This document shows, in pieces, positions 47,006 to 56,078 of a stretch of DNA of 64,000 nucleotides; the stretch's first letter is position 1, and each line of letters starts with the position of its first letter. The position numbers and the translations under genes are program-made. The stretch comes from Pseudomonadota bacterium (GTDB lineage Bacteria > Pseudomonadota > Gammaproteobacteria > Steroidobacterales > Steroidobacteraceae), in the NCBI GenBank assembly GCA_018241525.1, contig JAFEDR010000012.1:248001-312000 (forward strand). The letters run 5' to 3'. Under the pieces are notes generated by a model that was given only the letters and a program-made list of their open reading frames with translations, did not search any database and was not told where the DNA came from.

Positions 47006-47839
47006 GTGTCGCCGTCCGGGCCGCGCCCGGAACTGCCGATCGGCGTGTTCGATTCGGGCGTCGGCGGCCTGACGGTGCTGCGCGCGCTCGAGGCGGCGCT
47101 GCCGGCGGAATCGTTCGTCTACCTCGGCGACACCGCGCGGTTGCCGTACGGCACCAAGAGCGCGGCCAGCGTCGTGCGCTACGCGAGCCAGTGCGCCACG
47201 GCGCTCGCTGCGCGCGGCGTCAAGGCGCTGGTGATCGCCTGCAACACCGCGGCGAGCGCGGCGCTCGGCGAGCTCGCGCAGCGCTACGCGGAGCTGCCGG
47301 TGGTCGGGGTCGTCGAGCCGGGCGCGCGCGCCGCGGTCGGCGCCTCGCGCAGCGGGCGCATCGCGGTGATCGCGACCGAGGGCACCGTGCGCGGTGGCGC
47401 CTACGTCGCTGCCATCACGCGGCTGCGGCCCGATGCCACGGTGCGCGGCATCGGCGGCTCGGTGTTCGTCGCGCTCGCCGAGGAGGGCTGGACCGAGGGC
47501 CCGATCGTCGAGGCCGTCGCGCACCGGTATCTCGACGGGGTGTTCCACGGCGCCGGAGCGCCGGATGCACTGCTGCTCGGCTGCACGCACTTCCCGGTGC
47601 TCGCCGGCGCGCTGCGGCGGGCGATCCCGCCGACGGTCGCGCTGGTCGATTCGGCGGCGACGACCGCGCAGGCGGTCGCGGCGCTGCTGGCCGCGCGCGG
47701 CCTCGCGCGCGCGCCGGGTACACCGCCGGCGCCGACGCGCTTCCTCGCCACCGACGGGGCGGAGCGCTTCGCGCGGGTCGGCAGCATCTTCCTCGGGCGG
47801 CCGCTCGCGGCCGCGGACGTCGAGCTCGTCGACGTCTGA
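47006..47839 (+). CDS. murI: Glutamate racemase
   Basis: Makes D-glutamate for peptidoglycan. The 277 residues show GVFDSGVGGLTVLRAL, LGDTARLPYGTKS, and the two catalytic cysteines in IACNTAAS and LLGCTHFPVL. GTG start 47006 is closest to family length; the ribosome site is weak, so it may rely on coupling with purL. Its TGA stop lies in an inverted repeat with the end of the convergent gene. Confidence 0.95.
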   Translation: MSPSGPRPELPIGVFDSGVGGLTVLRALEAALPAESFVYLGDTARLPYGTKSAASVVRYASQCATALAARGVKALVIACNTAASAALGELAQRYAELPVVGVVEPGARAAVGASRSGRIAVIATEGTVRGGAYVAAITRLRPDATVRGIGGSVFVALAEEGWTEGPIVEAVAHRYLDGVFHGAGAPDALLLGCTHFPVLAGALRRAIPPTVALVDSAATTAQAVAALLAARGLARAPGTPPAPTRFLATDGAERFARVGSIFLGRPLAAADVELVDV

Positions 47840-47858
47840 GGCCGCCGGGGCGGTCTCA
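47837..47858. terminator. Hairpin between murI and DUF4145-like gene
   Basis: TGAGGCCGCC (47837-47846) pairs with GGCGGTCTCA (47849-47858), with one G-T wobble and a GG loop. The first three bases are the murI stop codon. Confidence 0.4.
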
Positions 47859-47860
47859 GC

Positions 47861-48571
47861 TCAGCTCTGCACCTTGGCCAGCGGCGTGACCTTGGCGCGG
47901 CCTTCCTCGGCGAAATAGCGGCGCATCGACATCGCCTGCTGCAGCCGGCCCTTGCGCACGTAGCTCTGGTACAGCAGGTCCTTCAGCACCTCGACCAGCA
48001 CGGCCGCGGTGGTCGCCTCGACGAGCGGCATGTTCGGCCGCGGCTCGGCATCGGTGCCGAACAGCACCTTGCGCACGGCGTGGAAGGTCTCCTGGTCGAG
48101 TTCGGCCATGTCGCGGACCTCGACCAGCTGGTCGAACATGCGCAGCCGGCCGTTCTCGCCGAGGTCCGCAAACACCGCCTGCGCGGTGCGCCGGCACAGC
48201 GAGGCGAAGGCGTTGTAGCAGCCGGCCGAGTAGCAGGCGAGCGCCTCGCGGCACAGCGCCTCGGCCTCCTCCGGCAGGTGCGTGAACGGGAACTTCTCCC
48301 GCGGCCGTTCCAGCTCCTGGAAGTGGCCGCCGAGCTCGACGCGCCCGGCGGCGTACATCTTGACCGGGTACTTGAGGAACACCGGCGCGTTGCACGAGTC
48401 GCAGCGGAACACGATGCCGACGTGGCTGGGCTTGAAGGTGGCGAGCTGCGCCAGCTGCGGCACCGACACCGGCGTCAGGTGCGCGAATACCTCGCAGTGC
48501 GGGCAGGTGAGGGCGAAGTGGTGCTGCTGGTCGTGGTGCAGCGTGCCGCTGGCATCGATGAAGATGGACAT
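47861..48571 (-). CDS. Zinc-ribbon protein with DUF4145-like domain
   Basis: A 236-residue protein. The N-terminal 80 residues have two CxxC pairs (ALTCPHCEVF and VFRCDSCNAP), likely one zinc ribbon. The rest is helical and resembles DUF4145, with EALACYSAGCYNAFASLCRRTAQ and LLYQSYVRKG. DUF4145 domains occur in restriction-like and unknown proteins; the role here is not known. ATG 48571 is chosen at MSIFIDASG; the frame is open further upstream but with arginine-rich, non-conserved residues. Confidence 0.65.
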   Translation of the reverse strand: MSIFIDASGTLHHDQQHHFALTCPHCEVFAHLTPVSVPQLAQLATFKPSHVGIVFRCDSCNAPVFLKYPVKMYAAGRVELGGHFQELERPREKFPFTHLPEEAEALCREALACYSAGCYNAFASLCRRTAQAVFADLGENGRLRMFDQLVEVRDMAELDQETFHAVRKVLFGTDAEPRPNMPLVEATTAAVLVEVLKDLLYQSYVRKGRLQQAMSMRRYFAEEGRAKVTPLAKVQS

Positions 48572-48711
48572 GCGTCTCCGCACGGGCCGCGTGGTGCGGC
48601 CGGCGCCGTCCACCCGCCCGGGCGGACATCCCCTCACGCGCCGGCCCGAGCGGCGATTCTAGCGCAGGCGCCCCGTGGCCGCGTCGGCGCGAGGCGACAT
48701 AATCGGGGCGC

Positions 48712-50220
48712 TCAGCCGCCCCGGGCGATCGCCGCCACGGCGCCCGACTCGACCAGCCGCGCGGCCGCCGCGATGTCGCCGTCGAGGCGGTGGTCGCGCG
48801 GCTGGTAGGCGACCTCGCGGCGCAGCAGCGCGTGCAGCCGCTCGAGCGCCGGCGTCGTCCGGAGTGGCCGCTGGCTGTCGAGGGCGTGCGCGCCGACCAG
48901 CAGCTCGATGCCGAGGATCGTCGCCAGGTTGTCGCACACCTGCAGCAGCTTGTGGCCGGCCCACGGCGCCATGCTGACATGGTCCTCCTGGCCGGCCGAG
49001 GTGGGGATGCTGTCGACGGACGCGGGGTGGGCGAGGGTCTTGTTCTCGGAGGCGAGCGCGGCCGCGGTGACCTGCGCCATCATGAAGCCCGACTCGACGC
49101 CCGGTTCGTTCGTCAGGAACATGTTGAGCGCGGGGTTCACGCGCCGGTCGACCAGGTCGATGCGGCGTTCCGACATCGAGGCGACGTCGGTCAGCGCGAT
49201 CGCGAGGAAGTCGGCAACGAGGCCGATCGGCGCGGCGTGGAAGTTGCCGCCTGAGAGGATGTCGTCGCCGAAGATCAGCGGGTTGTCGGAGACGCCGTTG
49301 AGCTCGGCAGCGAGCACGCGGCCGGCGTGCTCGAGCGTGTCCCAGGCGGCGCCGACGACCTGCGGCTGGCAGCGCACGGCGTACGGGTCCTGCACCCGGT
49401 CGCAGTCGGCGTGGCTGGAGTGCATCTCGCTCTCGCCGAGCAGCGCCAGCATCGCCGCGGCGACGCGCTTCTGCCCGGCCTGGCCGCGCGCCGCGTGGAT
49501 GCGCGGATCGAACGGCGTGTGCGAGCCGGCGAGCGCCTCGACCGTCAGCGCGCCGATCGCGAGCCCGGCCTCCAGCAGGTTGCGGCCGCGTGCCCAGCCA
49601 TCGAGCGCGAGCGCGGTCGAGACCTGCGTGCCGTTCAAGAGCGCGAGCCCCTCCTTGGCCTCGAGCGCGAACGGCTTGAAGCCAGCCGCGGCGCACACCG
49701 CCGGGCCCTCGAGCAGGCGCCCGCCCTGGTGCGCGCTGCCCTCGCCGATCACCGCGAGCGTGAGGTGCGCGAGCGGTGCCAGATCGCCGGACGCGCCGAC
49801 CGAGCCCTTGCCGGGGATCACCGGCAGCACGTCGTGCTCGAGCAGCTGCAGCAGCGCCTCGACCACCGCCGGGCGGATGCCCGAGTGGCCGGCCGCGAGG
49901 TTGTTGGCCTTCAAGAGCAGGATGCGCCGCACGTGCTGCGCCGCGAGCGGCGGACCGACGCCGACCGAGTGGCTGCGCACCAGGTTCACCTGCAGCTCGC
50001 GGACCTTGGCCTCCGGGATGCGCCGGTTCGCGAACGCACCGAAGCCGGTCGTGATGCCATAGCTCGCCTGGCCGCGCGCCACGGCGCGGTCGACCGCAGC
50101 GCGGCTCGCGGCCATGCGCTCGAGCGCGGCGCCGGCGAGCGTGAAGCGCGCACCGGGCGCCAGGGCGGCGACGGTGTCGAGCTGGAGGTCCAGGCCGGTC
50201 AGCGCGTGGGGGGCGTTCAT
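48712..50220 (-). CDS. hutH: Histidine ammonia-lyase
   Basis: Removes ammonia from histidine to give urocanate. The 502 residues contain the MIO-forming triad in GSVGASGDLAPLAH near residue 140, and the Ser-His selectivity pair in LVRSHSVG typical of histidine rather than tyrosine lyases. YGITTGFG is also present. The ATG overlaps the ettA stop (ATGA), so the two are translationally coupled. No hutU, hutI, hutG or hutC lies in the window. Confidence 0.92.
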   Translation of the reverse strand: MNAPHALTGLDLQLDTVAALAPGARFTLAGAALERMAASRAAVDRAVARGQASYGITTGFGAFANRRIPEAKVRELQVNLVRSHSVGVGPPLAAQHVRRILLLKANNLAAGHSGIRPAVVEALLQLLEHDVLPVIPGKGSVGASGDLAPLAHLTLAVIGEGSAHQGGRLLEGPAVCAAAGFKPFALEAKEGLALLNGTQVSTALALDGWARGRNLLEAGLAIGALTVEALAGSHTPFDPRIHAARGQAGQKRVAAAMLALLGESEMHSSHADCDRVQDPYAVRCQPQVVGAAWDTLEHAGRVLAAELNGVSDNPLIFGDDILSGGNFHAAPIGLVADFLAIALTDVASMSERRIDLVDRRVNPALNMFLTNEPGVESGFMMAQVTAAALASENKTLAHPASVDSIPTSAGQEDHVSMAPWAGHKLLQVCDNLATILGIELLVGAHALDSQRPLRTTPALERLHALLRREVAYQPRDHRLDGDIAAAARLVESGAVAAIARGG

Positions 50221-51884
50221 GCGGTGAGCTTCCGGTAGCGGATGCGATGCGGCTGGTCGGCGTCCTCGCCCTTGCGGCGCTTGAGGTCGGCGATGTAGTC
50301 CTGATAGTTACCCTCGAACCAGACCACCTCGCTGTCGCCCTCGAAGGCGAGGATGTGCGTCGCGACGCGGTCCAGGAACCAGCGGTCGTGCGAGATAACG
50401 ACCGCGCAGCCCGGGAAGGCCAGCAGGCCCTCCTCGAGCGCGCGCAGCGTCTCGACGTCGAGGTCGTTGGTCGGCTCGTCGAGCAGCAGCACGTTACCGC
50501 CGGTCTTCAGCACCTTGGCGAGGTGCACCCGGTTGCGCTCGCCGCCCGACAGCTCGCCGATCAGCTGCTGCTGCTGCGTGCCCTTGAAGTTGAAGCGGCC
50601 GACGTAGGAGCGCGACGGGGTCTCGTAGTTGCCGACCTTGATGATGTCGAGGCCGCCGGAGATCTCGGCCCACACCGACTTCGAGTCGTCGAGCGCCTGC
50701 CGCGACTGGTCGACGTAGGCGAGCTGCACCGAGGGCCCGATCCGGATCTCGCCGCCGTCCGGCTTCTCGTGCCCCGTCAGCATCCGGAACAGCGTGGTCT
50801 TGCCGGCGCCATTCGGGCCGATGATGCCGACGATGCCGCCCCGCGGCAGGTTGAACGACAGGTCCTCGATCAGCATCCGGTCGCCGAAGCCCTTGCGCAG
50901 GTGCTTGGCCTCGACCACAAGCTCGCCGAGCCGCTCGCCCGGCGGGATGTAGATTTCGTTGGTCTCGTTGCGCTTCTGGAACTCCTGGGACTGCAGCTCC
51001 TCGAAGCGCGCGAGGCGCGCCTTGCTCTTCGCCTGGCGCGCCTTCGGGTTCTGGCGCACCCACTCGAGCTCCTGCTGCAGCATCTTGCGCAGGCCCTCCT
51101 GCTGGCGCTCCTCGACCTCGAGGCGCTTCTCCTTCTGCTCGAGCCACGAGGAGTAGTTGCCCTGCCACGGGATGCCGTGGCCGCGGTCGAGCTCGAGGAT
51201 CCAGCCGGCGACGTTGTCGAGGAAGTAGCGGTCGTGGGTCACCGCGATCACGGTGCTCGGGTACTCGTCGAGGAAGCGCTCGAGCCAGGCGACCGACTCG
51301 GCGTCGAGGTGGTTGGTCGGCTCGTCCAGCAGCAGCATGTCGGGCTTCGACAGCAGCAGGCGGCAGAGCGCCACCCGGCGCTTCTCGCCGCCCGACAGCT
51401 GCGGCACCTTGGCGTCCCAGTCCGGCAGGCGCAGCGCGTCGGCCGCGACGTCGAGCGTGCGCTCGAGGTTGTGGCCGTCGACGGTCGTCAGGAAGGCCTC
51501 GAGCTCCGCCTGCTCGGCGGCGAGCTTGTCGAAGTCCGCGCCTTCCTCCGAGTACGCCGCGTACACGGCCTCGAGGCGGGCGAGGGCGTCCTTGATCGGC
51601 TGCACCCCCTCCTCGACGCACTCGCGCACGCTCTTCGCGGGGTCGAGGTTGGGCTCCTGCTGCAGGAAGCCGATCTTGATGCCCGGCTGGGGCCGCGCAT
51701 CGCCCTCGATCTCGCTGTCGAGGCCAGCCATGATCTTGAGCAGCGTGCTCTTGCCGGAGCCGTTGAGGCCCAGCACGCCGATCTTGGCGCCCGGGAAGAA
51801 CGACAGCGAGATGTCCTTGAGGATCGTCCGCTTCGGCGGCACGACCTTCGAGACCCGATTCATCGTGTAAATGAACTGCGCCAT
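50217..51884 (-). CDS. ettA: Energy-dependent translational throttle protein EttA
   Basis: An ABC-F ATPase that binds the ribosomal E site and gates elongation by ADP/ATP ratio. The 555 residues equal E. coli EttA. Two ABC domains carry GLNGSGKSTLL and GPNGAGKTTLF P-loops, two LSGGE signatures, and the P-site-tip linker rich in charged residues (residues 245-305). ATG 51884 gives the family start AQFIYTMNRVSKVVPPKR. hutH overlaps its end. Confidence 0.97.
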   Translation of the reverse strand: MAQFIYTMNRVSKVVPPKRTILKDISLSFFPGAKIGVLGLNGSGKSTLLKIMAGLDSEIEGDARPQPGIKIGFLQQEPNLDPAKSVRECVEEGVQPIKDALARLEAVYAAYSEEGADFDKLAAEQAELEAFLTTVDGHNLERTLDVAADALRLPDWDAKVPQLSGGEKRRVALCRLLLSKPDMLLLDEPTNHLDAESVAWLERFLDEYPSTVIAVTHDRYFLDNVAGWILELDRGHGIPWQGNYSSWLEQKEKRLEVEERQQEGLRKMLQQELEWVRQNPKARQAKSKARLARFEELQSQEFQKRNETNEIYIPPGERLGELVVEAKHLRKGFGDRMLIEDLSFNLPRGGIVGIIGPNGAGKTTLFRMLTGHEKPDGGEIRIGPSVQLAYVDQSRQALDDSKSVWAEISGGLDIIKVGNYETPSRSYVGRFNFKGTQQQQLIGELSGGERNRVHLAKVLKTGGNVLLLDEPTNDLDVETLRALEEGLLAFPGCAVVISHDRWFLDRVATHILAFEGDSEVVWFEGNYQDYIADLKRRKGEDADQPHRIRYRKLTA

Positions 51885-52027
51885 GTGCCTTGGGCCCGGG
51901 GCCTGATCCTTGGGAAGGGCGGCGATTATCGGTGAGCGGCCCCGCACCCGCCAGCGCCCTGCGGGCCCGGCCGGCGGCGGCGGTCGCAGCGGCCAGCCGG
52001 GCGCAAGACCCTGCCGCGCCGACCTGT

Positions 52028-52033
52028 TAGGCT
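52028..52033 (+). promoter_or_regulatory. -10-like element directly before the deacetylase
   Basis: TAGGCT with six bases to the ATG at 52040 and no ribosome binding site between. Consistent with a leaderless message. Confidence 0.3.
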
Positions 52034-52039
52034 GCGGAC

Positions 52040-52999
52040 ATGCGACGCCGTCGGGACACGGTCCTCGTGGCCGGAGAGAAGATCGCGCGGTACGGGTTCG
52101 GCGACGGCCACCCGTTCGGTCCCGACCGCCACGACGCCTTCATCCGCGAGCTCAAGGTCGAGGAGCTGGAGGGCGCGGTGAACCTGCTCGAGCCGCGCGC
52201 GGCCACCCGCACCGAGCTCGAGATCTTCCACGTACCGGCCTACGTCTCGCTGGTCGAGGACCGCTCGCACACCGGCCAGGGCTACCTCGACGCCGGCGAC
52301 ACGCCGGCGTTCCGCGGCGTGTTCGAGGCGGCCAGCAACGTGGTCGGCGCGGCGCTGGTCGCGGCGGAGGCGATCATGGAGGGGCGGGCGCGGCGCGGGT
52401 TCGTGCCGATCGCCGGGCTGCACCATGCCTCGCGCGCGCACGCCGCCGGCTTCTGCGTCTTCAACGACTGCGGCGTCGTGCTCGAGGAGCTGCGCCGCCG
52501 CTGGGGCCTGAAGCGCATCGCCTACGTCGACATCGACGCCCACCACGGCGATGGCATGTTCTACGCCTTCGAGAACGACCCGGACGTCGCCTTCGCGGAC
52601 ATCCACGAGGATGGGCGCTACCTCTACCCGGGCACCGGCGGTGCCGAGGAGACCGGCCGCGGTCCGGCCGAAGGCACGAAGCTCAACATCCCGCTGCCGC
52701 CGGGCGCCGGCGACGAGCACTTCTGGCCGGCCTGGGAGCGCATCGAGGCCTATCTCGAGGCCCGGCGGCCGGAGTTCATCCTGTTCCAATGCGGCGCCGA
52801 CAGTCTCGAAGGCGACCCGATCACGCACCTGCGGTTCTCCGAGGAGGCGCACGCGCACGCCGCGGCGCGCCTGGCCGCGCTCGCCGACCGCTTCTGCGAC
52901 GGCCGCGTGCTCGGCCTCGGCGGCGGCGGCTACAACCGCCGCAACATCGCCCGCGCCTGGTCGCGGGTAGTCAAGAGCTTCGTCGAGCACGAGCGCTAG
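52040..52999 (+). CDS. Histone-deacetylase-like hydrolase
   Basis: A class II HDAC/acetylpolyamine amidohydrolase family protein of 319 residues. The active site is complete: GLHHASRAHAAGFCVFND (HH pair), YVDIDAHHGDGM (zinc D and H), FQCGADSLEGDP (zinc D), and GLGGGGYNRR (Tyr). Bacterial relatives act on acetylated polyamines, acetoin-pathway proteins or lysines. ATG 52040 has no Shine-Dalgarno. It is divergent from ettA. Confidence 0.9.
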   Translation: MRRRRDTVLVAGEKIARYGFGDGHPFGPDRHDAFIRELKVEELEGAVNLLEPRAATRTELEIFHVPAYVSLVEDRSHTGQGYLDAGDTPAFRGVFEAASNVVGAALVAAEAIMEGRARRGFVPIAGLHHASRAHAAGFCVFNDCGVVLEELRRRWGLKRIAYVDIDAHHGDGMFYAFENDPDVAFADIHEDGRYLYPGTGGAEETGRGPAEGTKLNIPLPPGAGDEHFWPAWERIEAYLEARRPEFILFQCGADSLEGDPITHLRFSEEAHAHAAARLAALADRFCDGRVLGLGGGGYNRRNIARAWSRVVKSFVEHER

Positions 53000-53045
53000 C
53001 TCGCGGCCCAGCCCGACGCGGCCCTCGGTGGCGTCCCGTTTTGGC

Positions 53046-53051
53046 TAGAAT
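53046..53051 (+). promoter_or_regulatory. Candidate -10 of glyA
   Basis: TAGAAT 51 nt before the glyA ATG. No riboswitch-like structure was recognised in the leader. Confidence 0.4.
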
Positions 53052-53102
53052 CCGAGGCTCCACGGCCCGCGGTTGGGCCGTCCTGCCGGAAGCACGCCCG
53101 CC

Positions 53103-54410
53103 ATGTTCGCATCGACCATGACCATCGCCGGGTTCGACCCGGAGCTCGCCGCCGCCATCGCCGCCGAGCGCCAGCGCCAGGAAGACCACATCGAGCTGAT
53201 CGCGTCGGAGAACTACACCAGCCCGCGCGTGCTCGAGGCGCAGGGGTCGGTGCTGACCAACAAGTACGCCGAGGGCTACCCGGGCAAGCGCTACTACGGC
53301 GGCTGCGAGTTCGTCGACATCGCCGAGCAGCTCGCGATCGACCGCGCCAAGCAGCTGTTCGGCGCCTCGTACGCAAACGTCCAGCCGCACTCCGGCTCGC
53401 AGGCCAACGCCGCGGTCTACTTCGCACTCATGAACGCCGGCGACACGATGCTCGGCATGAGCCTCGACCACGGCGGCCACCTGACGCACGGGGCGAAGGT
53501 GAACCTGTCGGGCAAGGTGTTCCACGCCGTCCAGTACGGCCTCAACACCGCCACCGGCCTGATCGACTACGAGCAGGTCGAGCGGCTCGCGAAGGAGCAC
53601 CGTCCGAAGCTGATCGTCGCCGGCTTCTCCGCCTACTCGCGGGTCATCGACTGGGCGCGCTTCCGGCAGATCGCCGACGCGACCGGCGCGCTCTTCATGG
53701 TCGACATGGCGCACGTGGCGGGACTGTGCGCGACCGGGGTCTACCCGAACCCGGTGCCGCACGCGCACGTGGTGACCTCGACGACGCACAAGACGCTGCG
53801 CGGGCCGCGCGGCGGCATCATCCTCTCCAACGCCGGCGAGGAGATCACCAAGAAGCTGCAGTCGCTGGTGTTCCCGGGCACGCAGGGCGGACCGCTGATG
53901 CACGTGATCGCCGCGAAGGCGGTCGCGTTCAAGGAAGCGCTCGAGCCCGAGTTCGCGGCCTACCAGCGCCAGGTGGTGGCGAATGCGCGTGCGATGGCCG
54001 CGACGTTCCTGAAGCGCGGCTACAACATCGTCTCCGGCGGCACCGACAACCACCTGTTCCTGCTCGACCTCGTCGCGCGCAACGTGACCGGCAAGGACGC
54101 GGACGCGGCGCTCGGCGCGGCGCACATCACGGTCAACAAGAACGCGGTGCCGAACGACCCGCGACCGCCGATGATCAGCTCGGGGCTGCGGATCGGGACG
54201 CCGGCCGCGACCACCCGCGGCTTCCACGAGGCGGAAGTGACTCAGCTGGCCAACCTGATCTCGGACCTGCTGGACAATCTCGCGGCGCGCGCGCACCTCG
54301 GCAGCGCCGACGGCAAGGGCGGCGTGGCCGCCGAGGAGAGCGTGATTCGTCGCGTCCGCGGCGAGGTCGAGGCCATCTGCCGCCGGTTCCCGGTCTACCG
54401 GCCGGCGTGA
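53103..54410 (+). CDS. glyA: Serine hydroxymethyltransferase
   Basis: A PLP enzyme that converts serine and THF to glycine and methylene-THF. The 435 residues include RQEDHIELIASENYTSP, the PLP lysine in TTHKTLRGPRGG (about residue 230), and SSGLRIGTPAATTRGF near the C-terminus. ATG 53103 is chosen; an in-frame ATG at 53118 could also work. nrdR follows after 22 nt, the conserved glyA-nrdR-rib order. Confidence 0.97.
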   Translation: MFASTMTIAGFDPELAAAIAAERQRQEDHIELIASENYTSPRVLEAQGSVLTNKYAEGYPGKRYYGGCEFVDIAEQLAIDRAKQLFGASYANVQPHSGSQANAAVYFALMNAGDTMLGMSLDHGGHLTHGAKVNLSGKVFHAVQYGLNTATGLIDYEQVERLAKEHRPKLIVAGFSAYSRVIDWARFRQIADATGALFMVDMAHVAGLCATGVYPNPVPHAHVVTSTTHKTLRGPRGGIILSNAGEEITKKLQSLVFPGTQGGPLMHVIAAKAVAFKEALEPEFAAYQRQVVANARAMAATFLKRGYNIVSGGTDNHLFLLDLVARNVTGKDADAALGAAHITVNKNAVPNDPRPPMISSGLRIGTPAATTRGFHEAEVTQLANLISDLLDNLAARAHLGSADGKGGVAAEESVIRRVRGEVEAICRRFPVYRPA

Positions 54411-54432
54411 GCGCAGGCGCCAGGCGCGCGCC

Positions 54433-54966
54433 GTGTACTGCCCGTTCTGCGGCCACGTCGAGACCAAGGTGACCGACTCCCGGCTCGCTGCCGAGGGCCA
54501 GCAGATCCGCCGGCGCCGCGAGTGCCTGAAGTGCGGTGAGCGCTTCACGACCTTCGAGACCGCCGAGCTCGTGATGCCGCAGGTCGTGAAGAGCGACCGG
54601 ACCCGCGAGCCGTTCGACGAGGCGAAGCTCCGCGGCGGGATGCGGCGCGCGCTCGAGAAGCGGCCGGTCGGCAACGACGAGATCGACGCCGCGATCGCGC
54701 ACATCAGCCACAAGCTGCGCAGCCTCGGTGAGCGCGAGGTGCCGGCGCGGCTCATCGGCGAGCTGGTGATGGAGGAGCTGCGCCACCTCGACGAGGTCGC
54801 CTACGTGCGCTTCGCCTCGGTGTACCGCGCCTTCCAGGACGTCGAGGCATTCCACGACGAGATCGCCAAGCTGAAGCGCCGGCCGCGGCGGGACTCGTCG
54901 GCCGGGCAGTTGTCCTTCCTCGAGGGCTCGGCCGAAGGCAAGGCCGGCCGCAAGCGCGACTCGTGA
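54433..54966 (+). CDS. nrdR: Transcriptional repressor NrdR
   Basis: Represses ribonucleotide reductase genes in response to dATP/ATP. The 177 residues begin with the zinc ribbon YCPFCGHVETKV...CLKCGERF and continue with an ATP cone (KSDRTREPFDEAKLRGGM). GTG start. The stop overlaps ribD (GTGA). The C-terminal 25 residues are longer than in E. coli. Confidence 0.96.
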   Translation: MYCPFCGHVETKVTDSRLAAEGQQIRRRRECLKCGERFTTFETAELVMPQVVKSDRTREPFDEAKLRGGMRRALEKRPVGNDEIDAAIAHISHKLRSLGEREVPARLIGELVMEELRHLDEVAYVRFASVYRAFQDVEAFHDEIAKLKRRPRRDSSAGQLSFLEGSAEGKAGRKRDS

Positions 54967-56078
54967 GCGACTTCGACGCCGACGACCACCGTCACATGGC
55001 GCGCGCGCTCGAACTCGCGGCGCGCGGCCTCTATTCGACCGACCCGAACCCGCGCGTCGGCTGCGTGGTGGTGCAGGGCGGGCGGGTGGTCGGCGAGGGT
55101 TTCCATGCCCGCGCCGGCGAGGCGCACGCCGAGCCGCTCGCGCTCGCCGCGGCCGGCGCCGCGGCGACCGGCGCCACGGTCTACGTCACGCTCGAGCCCT
55201 GCGCGCACCACGGTCGCACCCCGCCGTGCGTCGACGCGCTGCTCGCGGCACGGGTGGCGCGCGTCGTGTACGCGGTCGGCGATCCGAACCCGCGCGTCGC
55301 GGGTGGCGGCGGCGCGGCGCTCGCGGCGCGCGGCGTACGCGTCGAGTCCGGCCTGCTCGCCGCCGCGGCCGAGGCGCTGAACCCGGGGTTCTTCTCCCGC
55401 CACCGGCGCGGCCGGCCGTGGCTCCGGGTCAAGCTCGGCGCCAGCCTCGACGGCCGCACCTCGCTCGCCAACGGCAAGAGCCAGTGGTTGACCTGCGAGG
55501 CGGCGCGCGGCGACGTGCAGCGGCTGCGGGCGCGCTCGAGCGCGATCCTGACTGGCGTCGCCTCGGTGCTGCGCGACGATGCGCGCCTGACGGTGCGCGA
55601 CCCGTCGCTCGAGCTGCGCGGGCGGGCGCCGCTGCGGATCGTGCTCGACCCGGGCCTCGCGCTCGCACCGACCGCGCGGCTGCTCGCCGAGCCGGGGCCG
55701 GTGCTGGTGCTCGCCGGCAGCGAGCGGCCGGAGGCAGCGGCGGCGCTGCGCGCCCGCGGCGCCGAGGTGCTGGTGCACCCGGCGGTCGCGGCCCGCGACC
55801 TCGGCGCGCTGCTGACCGAGCTCGCTGCGCGCGATCTCAACGAGGTGCTGGTCGAGGCCGGTCCGCGGCTCGCCGGCGCCTTCATCGAGACCGGCCTGGT
55901 CGATGAGTTCGTGCTCTACCTCGCACCGCACATGCTTGGCCACGATGCGGCGCCGCTCGCGATGCTGCCGATGCTGGACGACCTCGGCGACCGCTGGGAA
56001 TTCCGCTACGCGGACGTGCGTCAGGTCGGCAGCGACCTGCGCCTGACGCTGGCGCCGGTCGGGCGCGAGCCGCGCTGA
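54963..56078 (+). CDS. ribD: Bifunctional riboflavin deaminase/reductase
   Basis: Second and third steps of riboflavin synthesis. The 371 residues show the deaminase zinc site (AHAEPLALA; TLEPCAHHGRTPPC) and the C-terminal reductase domain (RVKLGASLDGRTSL; EVLVEAGPRLAGAF). GTG overlapping the nrdR stop, and its TGA overlaps the ribE ATG by one base. Confidence 0.96.
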   Translation: MSDFDADDHRHMARALELAARGLYSTDPNPRVGCVVVQGGRVVGEGFHARAGEAHAEPLALAAAGAAATGATVYVTLEPCAHHGRTPPCVDALLAARVARVVYAVGDPNPRVAGGGGAALAARGVRVESGLLAAAAEALNPGFFSRHRRGRPWLRVKLGASLDGRTSLANGKSQWLTCEAARGDVQRLRARSSAILTGVASVLRDDARLTVRDPSLELRGRAPLRIVLDPGLALAPTARLLAEPGPVLVLAGSERPEAAAALRARGAEVLVHPAVAARDLGALLTELAARDLNEVLVEAGPRLAGAFIETGLVDEFVLYLAPHMLGHDAAPLAMLPMLDDLGDRWEFRYADVRQVGSDLRLTLAPVGREPR

